From NCBI GenBank assembly GCA_022360595.1, contig JAKSCN010000195.1, positions 1 to 6,355 on the forward strand: a stretch of 6,355 nucleotides of DNA, in the 5' to 3' direction. The position numbers were made by a program, and so were the translations under genes. Below the pieces are notes generated by a model that did no database searches, was not told where the DNA came from, and saw only the letters and a program-made list of their open reading frames with translations. Shown piece by piece: positions 1 through 5,939 of the stretch (position 1 is its first letter; each line of letters begins with the position of its first letter). Source of the DNA: Chromatiales bacterium. GTDB taxonomy: Bacteria > Pseudomonadota > Gammaproteobacteria > Chromatiales > Chromatiaceae.

Positions 1-744
1 ATGATGGTCGCCTGGTTTCTGGCCGAGAAGAAACTGCCCCCGCGCTGGAACCGCCTGCTGATTGCCGGTCTGATGATCGCCCTGCCGGTACTGTTGATCG
101 CCAAGCAACCCGATTTGGGCACATCACTGCTGGTCGCCAGCGCCGGCGTATTTGTGCTGTTTCTGGCCGGGCTGAGTTGGCGTTTTATCGGGGGCATGAT
201 TTTGGTCTCGATCCCCAGCGCCTGGATACTGTGGGAATATGGTATGCGCGAATACCAGCGTAACCGCGTTCTCACTTTTCTCAACCCCGAGAGCGACCCC
301 CTCGGCACCGGTTATCACATCATTCAGTCAAAGATTGCCATCGGCTCCGGTGGACTTTACGGCAAGGGCTGGCTCAATGGCACTCAATCGCATCTGGAAT
401 TCCTGCCCGAACGCACCACCGACTTTATCTTCGCGGTAATCGCCGAAGAGCACGGGTTCTTCGGTGTCCTGGTGCTGTTGCTGCTTTACCTATTTGTAAT
501 TTTGCGCGGCCTCTATATCGCCGCTCAGGCCCAGGACACCTACAGCCGTCTGCTTGGCGGCGCGTTGATTTTGGTCTTTTTCGTCTATCTCTTCGTCAAT
601 ACCGGCATGGTCAGCGGCATCCTGCCGGTGGTCGGTGTTCCACTTCCGCTGGTAAGTTATGGCGGCACATCCATCGTGACCATCATGGCCAGTTTCGGTA
701 TCCTGATGTCGATTCACACCCATAGAAAACTACTGCCAACCTGA
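1..744 (+). CDS. rodA: RodA, peptidoglycan glycosyltransferase of the elongasome (3' part)
   Basis: This is the C-terminal 247 residues of a SEDS-family integral membrane protein that polymerises lipid II into glycan strands, working with PBP2 and the MreBCD elongation complex. The family is usually about 370 residues, so roughly the first 125 are missing beyond the window edge. The ATG at position 1 aligns inside the protein (the Met-Met-Val-Ala stretch after the conserved PSE motif) and is probably not the true start. Visible hallmarks are QPDLGTS at residues 36-42, the periplasmic loop with [19 protein letters not shown] (95-113), [10 protein letters not shown] (115-124), and [16 protein letters not shown] (135-150). 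D141 of the last motif matches the catalytically essential Asp of E. coli RodA (D262). The end, from [18 protein letters not shown] (205-222) to SIHTHRK (237-243), is typical. It is followed after 11 bp by mltB, which suggests co-transcription. The family assignment is very secure; FtsW is less likely because the motif variants match RodA. Confidence 0.97.
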   Translation: MMVAWFLAEKKLPPRWNRLLIAGLMIALPVLLIAKQPDLGTSLLVASAGVFVLFLAGLSWRFIGGMILVSIPSAWILWEYGMREYQRNRVLTFLNPESDPLGTGYHIIQSKIAIGSGGLYGKGWLNGTQSHLEFLPERTTDFIFAVIAEEHGFFGVLVLLLLYLFVILRGLYIAAQAQDTYSRLLGGALILVFFVYLFVNTGMVSGILPVVGVPLPLVSYGGTSIVTIMASFGILMSIHTHRKLLPT

Positions 745-747
745 AGG
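743..747 (+). promoter_or_regulatory. Ribosome binding site of mltB
   Basis: GAAGG overlaps the last two bases of the rodA stop codon and lies 8 nt before the GTG at 756. An earlier in-frame GTG at 747 would overlap this site and so have no usable Shine-Dalgarno sequence. This decides the start at 756. Confidence 0.6.
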
Positions 748-755
748 TGCCAAAC

Positions 756-1754
756 GTGAAGTTGAGCAAAGTCCTATCTCCATTGTTGACCACCCTTGCC
801 CTACTTTTACCTATTGCTGAAACCAACGCCGCTAAACCGGCCGATTTCGACCGTAAGCTTCAACAGTTTGCGCAAGAGATGAGCAACAAACACGGCTTTG
901 CCCTAACGGAACTGAACAAGCTCCTGGCCGATGTCACTTACAAGCAGAGCATTATCGACGCCATCAGCCGCCCTGCGGAGGGCAAGGCCTGGCATGAGTA
1001 CCGCCCGATTTTCGTCACCGATAAACGGGCCCGTGCCGGTGTTAAGTTCTGGCAAGAGAATCAAGAGCTGCTGAAACAGGCGGAAAAAAAATATGGGGTT
1101 CCGCCCGAGATCATCACGGCAATTATCGGTGTCGAGACCCTCTACGGCAGCTACACCGGTAAATATCAGGTGCTCGACGCCCTCAGCACTCTCGCCTTCG
1201 CTTACCCCAAACGGAGCAAATTCTTTCGCAAACAGCTCGAAGAGTTTCTACTGCTGATCAAGGAGGAGAAGCTACCTCCGAAAAAGATGTTGGGCTCCTA
1301 CGCCGGCGCTATGGGCATGCCCCAGTTTATCCCCAGCAGCTACCGCGCCTACGCGGTCGACTTTGACAAAGACGGCAAGCGCGATCTGCTCGGCAACAAA
1401 GCCGATGTGATCGGTAGTGTCGCCGCCTACTTCAGCCGCCACGGCTGGCAGCAGGGAGAGCCGATCACCCAGAAGGCCTGGGGTATTACAGCCGACCACA
1501 ACGATTTTGTAAAAGCGGGCATGAAACCGAGCCTGACCATCCAACAGCTCCAGCAGGCAGGCATCAAGATGAGCCAGCCACCCGCTCCGGACAGCCTCAC
1601 CAGCCTGATTCGGCTACGTGGCAAGCAGGGCAACGAATACTGGCTGGGACTGAATAACTTCTATGTCATCACCCGCTACAACCATAGCAACCTCTACGCC
1701 ATGGCGGTCTATCAGCTCAGCCGGGAGATCCTCAAACAGAAGGAGCACAGCTAG
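756..1754 (+). CDS. mltB: MltB-family lytic murein transglycosylase, apparently not lipidated
   Basis: This is a periplasmic enzyme that cleaves the MurNAc-GlcNAc bond with formation of 1,6-anhydro-MurNAc (GH103, MltB/Slt35 type). From the GTG at 756 it is 332 residues, near the family length (E. coli MltB is 361). The N-terminus is a signal peptide (about residues 1-25, hydrophobic LLTTLALLLPIA, cleavage probably after TNA). There is no Cys near it, so unlike E. coli MltB it has no lipobox and should be soluble in the periplasm. The catalytic Glu is E127 in IIGVETLYGSYTGKYQVLDAL. GSYAGAMGMPQFIPSSY (180-196) is the other family signature. DFDKDGKRDL (202-211) matches the EF-hand-like calcium loop of Slt35. 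FYVITRYN (302-309) is the conserved C-terminal substrate-cleft motif. An upstream in-frame GTG at 747 would add three residues but lacks a ribosome site. The stop overlaps the rlpA start by one base. No frameshift or missing active-site residue is seen. The family is secure; the subgroup name (mltB versus sltB) is less so. Confidence 0.93.
   Translation: MKLSKVLSPLLTTLALLLPIAETNAAKPADFDRKLQQFAQEMSNKHGFALTELNKLLADVTYKQSIIDAISRPAEGKAWHEYRPIFVTDKRARAGVKFWQENQELLKQAEKKYGVPPEIITAIIGVETLYGSYTGKYQVLDALSTLAFAYPKRSKFFRKQLEEFLLLIKEEKLPPKKMLGSYAGAMGMPQFIPSSYRAYAVDFDKDGKRDLLGNKADVIGSVAAYFSRHGWQQGEPITQKAWGITADHNDFVKAGMKPSLTIQQLQQAGIKMSQPPAPDSLTSLIRLRGKQGNEYWLGLNNFYVITRYNHSNLYAMAVYQLSREILKQKEHS
1739..1745 (+). 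promoter_or_regulatory. Ribosome binding site of rlpA
   Basis: GAAGGAG lies within the last codons of mltB, 8 nt before the GTG at 1754. It is the strongest Shine-Dalgarno sequence in the window. It supports the non-ATG start of rlpA and a re-initiation style coupling with mltB, whose TAG shares its last G with the GTG. Confidence 0.8.
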
Positions 1755-2608
1755 TGAGCAAGCGCGGCATAGGCTACACGGCGCTACTCACGTGCCTGCT
1801 CCTGACCGGCGGCTGCAGCATCAAGCCCGCCAAGACCTTCACTGGGCACGATGAAGCCGGTTATGACAAGGACAGGGACAGCGCCCCAACCAGGCGGCTG
1901 GACCCTGACAGCATCCCCGACGCCGTACCAAAACATGAACCACGCAGTAAGCGTGGCAACCCAGACTCCTATGTGGTGTTTGGCAAGCGCTACTATGTGA
2001 TGCAAAGCAGCCAGGGCTACAACGAAAAAGGCATCGCCTCCTGGTACGGCACCAAGTTTCATGGGCGCCTCACCAGCAGCGGTGAACCCTACGACATGTA
2101 CAAAATGACCGCAGCCCACAAAAGCCTGCCACTGCCAACCTATGTGGAGGTGACCAATTTGAAGAACGGCCAGCGGATCATTGTCAAAGTCAACGACCGC
2201 GGTCCCTTCCACGGCAAGCGCATTATCGATCTCTCCTACGCCGCCGCGACCAAGCTGGGTATTTTAGGGGAAGGCACCGGATTGGTGCAGGTACGCGCGC
2301 TGCAGCCCGGTGAACCCGCCACCAACACTATCGCCTCAACCCCGGCCCCACAGCCTTCAATCACCGACGCGACACCAGAGCTATTCTTGCAAATTGGCGC
2401 TTTCAGCAGCCGGCTCAACGCCGATAAACTGCGCCAGCGGCTGGCGCCAACGGTCAATGCGCCGATTCGAATCGAGAACGGTGAAAGTAACGGCCACGCA
2501 GTCTATCGTGTACAGCTGGGACCCTTTTCCAGAGTTGAACTGATCGATAATTTTGCCGCCCAGCTCAACACGCTCGGCATCAGCGACAGTCATGTCGTCA
2601 TTAAATAG
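1754..2608 (+). CDS. rlpA: RlpA, septal-ring type lipoprotein lytic transglycosylase (DPBB + SPOR)
   Basis: This is a 284-residue lipoprotein. A short signal peptide ends in LLTGGC, giving a lipidated Cys21 followed by Ser, which by the +2 rule suggests outer-membrane sorting. Residues about 28-88 are a charged, probably flexible segment. The double-psi beta-barrel domain spans about 91-182, with GIASWYG (93-99), FHGRLTSSGEPYD (102-114), AAHKSLPLPT (120-129), VNDRGPFHGKRIIDLSYAAA (146-165). D114, H122 and D148 have the same mutual spacing as the residues D123, H131 and D157 that I recall as important in Pseudomonas aeruginosa RlpA. A linker rich in Pro, Ala and Thr (184-207) leads to a SPOR domain (208-284, starting ELFLQIGAFSSR), which in this family binds peptide-free (denuded) glycan at division sites. 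P. aeruginosa RlpA cuts such naked strands, whereas E. coli RlpA is reported to be inactive; the intact residues here favour an active enzyme (inference). The GTG start has a strong ribosome site and overlaps the mltB stop. Confidence 0.95.
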   Translation: MSKRGIGYTALLTCLLLTGGCSIKPAKTFTGHDEAGYDKDRDSAPTRRLDPDSIPDAVPKHEPRSKRGNPDSYVVFGKRYYVMQSSQGYNEKGIASWYGTKFHGRLTSSGEPYDMYKMTAAHKSLPLPTYVEVTNLKNGQRIIVKVNDRGPFHGKRIIDLSYAAATKLGILGEGTGLVQVRALQPGEPATNTIASTPAPQPSITDATPELFLQIGAFSSRLNADKLRQRLAPTVNAPIRIENGESNGHAVYRVQLGPFSRVELIDNFAAQLNTLGISDSHVVIK

Positions 2609-2640
2609 TGGGCTGATTCCACACATCTGAGGCTAAAGGG

Positions 2641-2669
2641 TTGGAAGCGATTCAACACCACCGTATTAT
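2641..2669 (+). promoter_or_regulatory. Candidate sigma70 promoter for dacA
   Basis: TTGGAA (2641-2646, 4 of 6 matches to the -35 consensus) is followed after 17 nt by TATTAT (2664-2669, 5 of 6 matches to the -10 consensus). This would start RNA near position 2676, about 96 nt before the dacA start. It lies in the only long gap between genes here, which fits a separate dacA promoter. The call comes from inspection only. Confidence 0.5.
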
Positions 2670-2675
2670 TGTGAC

Positions 2676-2695
2676 GCAGCCCTCCCGTGGGCTGC
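2676..2695 (+). repeat. Perfect 7-bp stem-loop between rlpA and dacA
   Basis: GCAGCCC (2676-2682) and GGGCTGC (2689-2695) are exact reverse complements around a 6-nt loop (TCCCGT). The stem is GC-rich and should be stable in RNA. Neither side has a run of T: downstream is TGAAAAAG, and on the other strand GTCACAATAA. A classical intrinsic terminator is therefore not supported on either strand. It could be a weak terminator or 3' stabiliser of the rlpA transcript, a 5' stem-loop of the dacA transcript, or a fragment of a dispersed repeat. Confidence 0.65.
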
Positions 2696-2709
2696 TGAAA
2701 AAGTGAATT

Positions 2710-2726
2710 CAATCAGGGAATGATTG
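2710..2726. repeat. Small inverted repeat in dacA leader
   Basis: CAATCA (2710-2715) and TGATTG (2721-2726) are exact reverse complements around GGGAA. At 6 bp and AT-rich it would be a weak RNA hairpin, but the symmetry could also be a half-site pair for a DNA-binding protein. It lies 15 nt after the GC-rich stem-loop and 45 nt before the dacA start. A chance occurrence cannot be excluded. Confidence 0.35.
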
Positions 2727-2755
2727 TCCAACCGCAATTGTCCCTACCAGCAACC

Positions 2756-2760
2756 AAGGA
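2756..2760 (+). promoter_or_regulatory. Ribosome binding site of dacA
   Basis: AAGGA ends 11 nt before the GTG at 2772, slightly long spacing but the best site available. The frame is open further upstream to a TTG at 2724. That reading would put a polar, Cys-containing 16-residue stretch before the signal peptide, so 2772 is preferred. Confidence 0.5.
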
Positions 2761-2771
2761 ATATTAAGTCC

Positions 2772-3917
2772 GTGCCAATCAGTAAATCAGTTACCCCGAT
2801 ACTTCTCTGTTTCGCGTTCTACCTGATCACCGCTATTGCGCAAGCCGCACCAGTACCCGCTCCACCGAAGATTGCGGCGAGCGGACATCTGCTGATTGAT
2901 TTCGACAGTGGCGCCATTCTCTCGGCCCACAATGCCGATGAACCGCTGGAGCCGGCCAGCCTAACCAAAATCATGACCGCCTATGTGGTGTTGCGCGAAA
3001 TCAAGGGTAACAGCATCCAACTCAGCGACGTCGTACTGGTCAGCGAAAAGGCGTGGAAGACGCCCGGCTCGCGGATGTTCATCGAAGTCAACAAGAAGGT
3101 GTCGGTTGAGGATCTGTTGAAAGGGATGATCGTCCAGTCGGGTAACGACGCCAGCGTCGCCCTGGCCGAATATGTCGCCGGCAGCGAGGAGACCTTCGCC
3201 AAGCTGATGAACGAACACGCACAGCGCCTGGGCATGCTCAACAGCCACTTTGTCAACAGTACTGGCCTACCTGCCAAAGACCACTTCACCACCGCCAACG
3301 ATATTGCCAAGGTGGCCGAGGCGACCATTCGTGAATTCCCGGAATATTACGCCTGGTACGCGGAGAGAGAGTTCACTTTCAACAAAATCACACAGCAGAA
3401 CCGTAATAAACTGCTGTGGCGGGACGACGCGGTGGACGGAATCAAAACCGGCCACACCGACGCGGCCGGTTACTGCCTGGTCGCATCTGCCCATAAGAAC
3501 AACATGCGCCTGATCTCGGTCGTGATGGGTACCAAAAGTGAAAATGCCCGCGCCAAGGAGAGCCAGGCCCTGCTCAGCTACGGCTTCCGTTTCTACGAGA
3601 CCCACCGTCTCTACGGCGCCAACGATCCGCTCGCCAAGGTACGCATCTGGAAGGGGGAGAAAGAGCAGTTGCATCTGGGACTCACCAACGACCTCTACCT
3701 GACCATTCCACGTGGCCAGTACAAGAATCTGAAAGCAGAGATGAGCATTTCACCCACCATCACCGCACCCGTCAGAGCAGCGCAGAATATGGGTAGCGTC
3801 GTGATCTCCCTGGCGGGTGAGCAGATCACCGAAGCACCGCTCGTGGCCCTGGAGGAGATCAATGAAGGCGGCATCTGGCAGACCCTCACCGATACGGTTC
3901 TGCTCTGGTTTGAATAG
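2772..3917 (+). CDS. dacA: D-alanyl-D-alanine carboxypeptidase, PBP5/PBP6 type
   Basis: This serine DD-carboxypeptidase removes the terminal D-Ala from peptidoglycan pentapeptides on the outer face of the inner membrane, limiting cross-linking. From the GTG at 2772 it has 381 residues, close to the usual 385-400. The signal peptide is about residues 1-25 (SVTPILLCFAFYLITAIAQA, cleavage after AQA), giving a mature end APVPAPPKI like other PBP5 proteins. All penicillin-binding motifs are present: SxxK as S63-L-T-K66 with nucleophile S63, SGN at 123-125, and KTG at 225-227 followed by HT. The peptidase S11 domain runs about 32-265. The beta-rich C-terminal domain of PBP5 covers about 280-360. 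The last 18 residues, including IWQTLTDTVLLWF, fit the amphipathic helix that anchors these proteins to the membrane. It lies 163 bp after rlpA and probably has its own promoter. The family is certain; whether this is the dacA or dacC paralogue cannot be decided from one copy. Confidence 0.95.
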   Translation: MPISKSVTPILLCFAFYLITAIAQAAPVPAPPKIAASGHLLIDFDSGAILSAHNADEPLEPASLTKIMTAYVVLREIKGNSIQLSDVVLVSEKAWKTPGSRMFIEVNKKVSVEDLLKGMIVQSGNDASVALAEYVAGSEETFAKLMNEHAQRLGMLNSHFVNSTGLPAKDHFTTANDIAKVAEATIREFPEYYAWYAEREFTFNKITQQNRNKLLWRDDAVDGIKTGHTDAAGYCLVASAHKNNMRLISVVMGTKSENARAKESQALLSYGFRFYETHRLYGANDPLAKVRIWKGEKEQLHLGLTNDLYLTIPRGQYKNLKAEMSISPTITAPVRAAQNMGSVVISLAGEQITEAPLVALEEINEGGIWQTLTDTVLLWFE

Positions 3918-3923
3918 ACAGAT

Positions 3924-3953
3924 TTGAATAATTCAGCCCCTACCCTATATAGT
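3924..3953 (+). promoter_or_regulatory. Candidate promoter for ybeD-lipB-lipA
   Basis: TTGAAT (3924-3929, 4 of 6 to -35) is followed either after 18 nt by TATAGT (3948-3953, 5 of 6) or after 16 nt by TATATA (3946-3951, 4 of 6). It lies in a short AT-rich gap just after dacA and would give a leader of about 25 nt before the ybeD GTG. No terminator hairpin separates it from dacA, so read-through from dacA remains possible. Confidence 0.4.
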
Positions 3954-3984
3954 AAAGTTATAGTCAGCCAGAGCGTCATATACA

Positions 3985-4254
3985 GTGACTGAAGAGCAAG
4001 AGTCGTTACTCCAGTTTCCCTGCCAGATATCGGTCAAAGCGATGGGGCTGAGCGCCCCCGATTTCGATCTGGTGGTGGCCGAAATCGTGCGCCAACACGT
4101 TCCTAATCTGAGTGAAGGCGCGGTCAGATCACGCCCCAGCAAGGGGGGGAAATACCAAGCCGTAACCGTCACCTTCGAGGCCAGTAGCCGCGAGCAGTTG
4201 GACGCCATCTACTACGCCTTCACAGCGCATGAGCGCATCTTAATGAGCCTCTAA
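3985..4254 (+). CDS. ybeD: YbeD/DUF493 family small protein
   Basis: This 89-residue cytoplasmic protein matches the length (E. coli YbeD, 87) and pattern of the DUF493 family: LLQFPCQISVKAMG (8-21), a helix ending in RQHVP (36-40), SKGGKYQAVTVTFEA (52-66) and an acceptable LDAIYYAF helix near the end. The family has an ACT-like alpha/beta fold, and a regulatory role in lipoate or related metabolism has been suggested from its constant position before lipB; no activity is established. The GTG at 3985 is the first usable start, because an in-frame TAG lies at 3961-3963; the upstream ribosome site is poor. lipB follows after 9 bp in the same reading frame, which points to one transcript and probable translational coupling. 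Confidence 0.88.
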   Translation: MTEEQESLLQFPCQISVKAMGLSAPDFDLVVAEIVRQHVPNLSEGAVRSRPSKGGKYQAVTVTFEASSREQLDAIYYAFTAHERILMSL

Positions 4255-4263
4255 ATCAGGACC

Positions 4264-4911
4264 ATGACCGCCAGCAGCAGACCAGCACTGCTGATCAGAC
4301 ACCTGGAACGCCGGGACTATGAGAGCGTCTGGGAGGCGATGCGTGAGTTCACCAACACACGCACTGACCAAACCGTCGATGAACTGTGGGTCGTAGAGCA
4401 CCCGCCGGTCTTCACACTCGGCCAGGCAGGCAAACCCGAACACCTGCTCAATCCGGGAGATATCCCAGTTATCAACTGCGACCGGGGCGGCCAGGTCACC
4501 TACCACGGCCCTGGCCAGTTGGTGGTCTACCTGCTAATCAACCTGAAGCGGGCTGGATTGGGGGTCCGGCAGTTGGTGACACTGATCGAGCAGGCGATCA
4601 TCACCCAGCTTAACGACTACGGCATCGAGGCGACGGCAAAACCGGAAGCCCCTGGCGTCTATGTCAACGACGCAAAAATTGCCGCGCTGGGCCTGCGCGT
4701 GCGCCGTGGTTGCAGTTACCACGGCCTCAGCTTTAATATCGACATGGATCTGGAGCCCTTCCAACGCATTAACCCCTGCGGTTATCCCGACCTGCAAATC
4801 ACCCAACTGGCCGACCTTGGTATCCGGGAGAGCGTGCAGCAGGTGGCCGGCAAACTGAACCGGCAAATCAGCCGGTTACTGGACTACAATCTGATCGAAG
4901 AGACCCCGTAA
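4264..4911 (+). CDS. lipB: Lipoyl(octanoyl) transferase LipB
   Basis: LipB transfers the octanoyl group from octanoyl-acyl carrier protein to a lysine of lipoyl domains (pyruvate and 2-oxoglutarate dehydrogenases, glycine cleavage H protein) in the cytoplasm, the first step of endogenous lipoate synthesis. It has 215 residues, the normal size. Signatures are [21 protein letters not shown] (42-62), [19 protein letters not shown] (73-91), EAPGVYV (128-134), [21 protein letters not shown] (138-158) and INPCGY (169-174). C172 and K138 correspond to the acyl-thioester Cys169 and catalytic Lys135 of E. coli. The ATG at 4264 is the only good start. An AGGA ends only 2 nt upstream of it, so efficient initiation may depend on ribosomes finishing ybeD 9 bp earlier. 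Intact, with no unusual features. Confidence 0.97.
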   Translation: MTASSRPALLIRHLERRDYESVWEAMREFTNTRTDQTVDELWVVEHPPVFTLGQAGKPEHLLNPGDIPVINCDRGGQVTYHGPGQLVVYLLINLKRAGLGVRQLVTLIEQAIITQLNDYGIEATAKPEAPGVYVNDAKIAALGLRVRRGCSYHGLSFNIDMDLEPFQRINPCGYPDLQITQLADLGIRESVQQVAGKLNRQISRLLDYNLIEETP

Positions 4912-4928
4912 GGCGAGACCCCACATCT

Positions 4929-5918
4929 ATGAAACAGCCCGAAAAACTTGACGCCCCTTCACGCGCCACACCTGAGACCCACCAACGCGGGGAGCAGAAA
5001 GTATCGCGCATTCCAGTAAAGGTTGAACCGACTCAGGTGATGCCACGTAAACCGAGCTGGATCCGGGCCAAAATTCCCACAGGCGAAAAGGTGGCGGACA
5101 TCAAGCGTATTCTGCGCTCCACTTCCCTATCATCGGTCTGTGAAGAGGCGGCCTGCCCGAACCTCGGCGAATGTTTCTCCCACGGAACCGCCACCTTCAT
5201 GATCATGGGCGATATCTGTACCCGCCGCTGCCCCTTCTGCGACGTTGCCCACGGTAAGCCACAGCCGCTGGATACAGAGGAGCCCTCTCACCTGGCCCAG
5301 GCGGTGAAGGATATGGGACTGAAGTATGTGGTGGTCACCTCGGTAGACCGTGATGACCTACGTGACGGCGGGGCCCGTCACTTCGCTGATTGTATTCGCG
5401 CCATGCGCCAGACAACACCGGAACTGCACATAGAAATCCTCGTGCCGGATTTCCGTGGTCGGGTCGAAATCGCTCTTGAAGAGCTGGGACAAGCGCTGCC
5501 GGACGTATTCAACCACAACTTGGAGACGGTGCCGCGCCTCTACCGCCAAGCACGCCCCGGCGCGGACTACCAGGGATCCCTCGACCTTCTGCAACAGTTC
5601 AAACAGCAGCACCCACAGGTTCAGACTAAGTCGGGGTTGATGCTGGGTCTGGGAGAAGAGCGTGAAGAGGTTGAGACAGTCATGCAGGATCTACGCGACC
5701 ACGGCTGCAACATGCTCACTCTTGGCCAATATCTGCAACCCAGCAAGCAACACCTGCCGGTAAAACGCTTTGTTACACCAATAGAATTTGATGAGTTACG
5801 CCAAATAGGCGAGGATATGGGTTTTTCAAATGTCGCCAGCGGTCCCATGGTACGCTCCTCCTACCACGCCGACCTGCAAGCCAATCCCCTATTGGAAAAA
5901 AATTTAGAACAAAGCTGA
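4929..5918 (+). CDS. lipA: Lipoyl synthase LipA (radical SAM)
   Basis: LipA inserts two sulfur atoms at C6 and C8 of protein-bound octanoyl chains made by LipB, using S-adenosylmethionine and two [4Fe-4S] clusters. It has 329 residues (E. coli 321). The auxiliary, sacrificed cluster is held by C71-x4-C76-x5-C82 ([12 protein letters not shown]) and by the RSSY serine motif at 309-312. The radical SAM cluster is held by C97-x3-C101-x2-C104 (CTRRCPFC). Other family stretches are [12 protein letters not shown] (138-149), LVPDFRGR (171-178), [12 protein letters not shown] (194-205), [10 protein letters not shown] (234-243) and LGQYLQPS (265-272). The first 40 residues are polar and weakly conserved, as in other LipA proteins. 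The ATG at 4929 is 17 bp after lipB. The nearest purine-rich stretch (AAGGCGAG, 4910-4917) is somewhat far upstream, so the exact start is a little uncertain. Confidence 0.97.
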   Translation: MKQPEKLDAPSRATPETHQRGEQKVSRIPVKVEPTQVMPRKPSWIRAKIPTGEKVADIKRILRSTSLSSVCEEAACPNLGECFSHGTATFMIMGDICTRRCPFCDVAHGKPQPLDTEEPSHLAQAVKDMGLKYVVVTSVDRDDLRDGGARHFADCIRAMRQTTPELHIEILVPDFRGRVEIALEELGQALPDVFNHNLETVPRLYRQARPGADYQGSLDLLQQFKQQHPQVQTKSGLMLGLGEEREEVETVMQDLRDHGCNMLTLGQYLQPSKQHLPVKRFVTPIEFDELRQIGEDMGFSNVASGPMVRSSYHADLQANPLLEKNLEQS

Positions 5919-5939
5919 GCGCATAAGAGCAGTACAACG

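Noticed and set aside
1784..2212. 142-codon open frame on the minus strand inside rlpA
   Set aside because: It lies wholly opposite a well-supported lipoprotein gene, has no recognisable domain, and its composition is what the GC-rich codon use of rlpA produces on the other strand.
2676..2700. Rho-independent terminator of rlpA
   Set aside because: The stem is perfect but no T-run follows on either strand. Downstream on the + strand is TGAAAAAGTG. It is kept only as a stem-loop of unknown role.
2724..2771. Extended dacA start at the TTG at 2724
   Set aside because: It would place 16 polar residues, including Cys and Pro, before an otherwise ideal signal peptide. The GTG at 2772 gives a standard signal peptide and a usable ribosome site.
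3267..3674. 135-codon open frame on the minus strand inside dacA
   Set aside because: It is opposite the core of the carboxypeptidase domain, has no recognisable motif, and is best read as a shadow of the real gene.
3962..3990. AGTCA/TGACT inverted repeat around the ybeD GTG
   Set aside because: Only 5 bp with a 19-nt loop in AT-rich DNA; this is expected by chance and too weak to call a start-sequestering structure.
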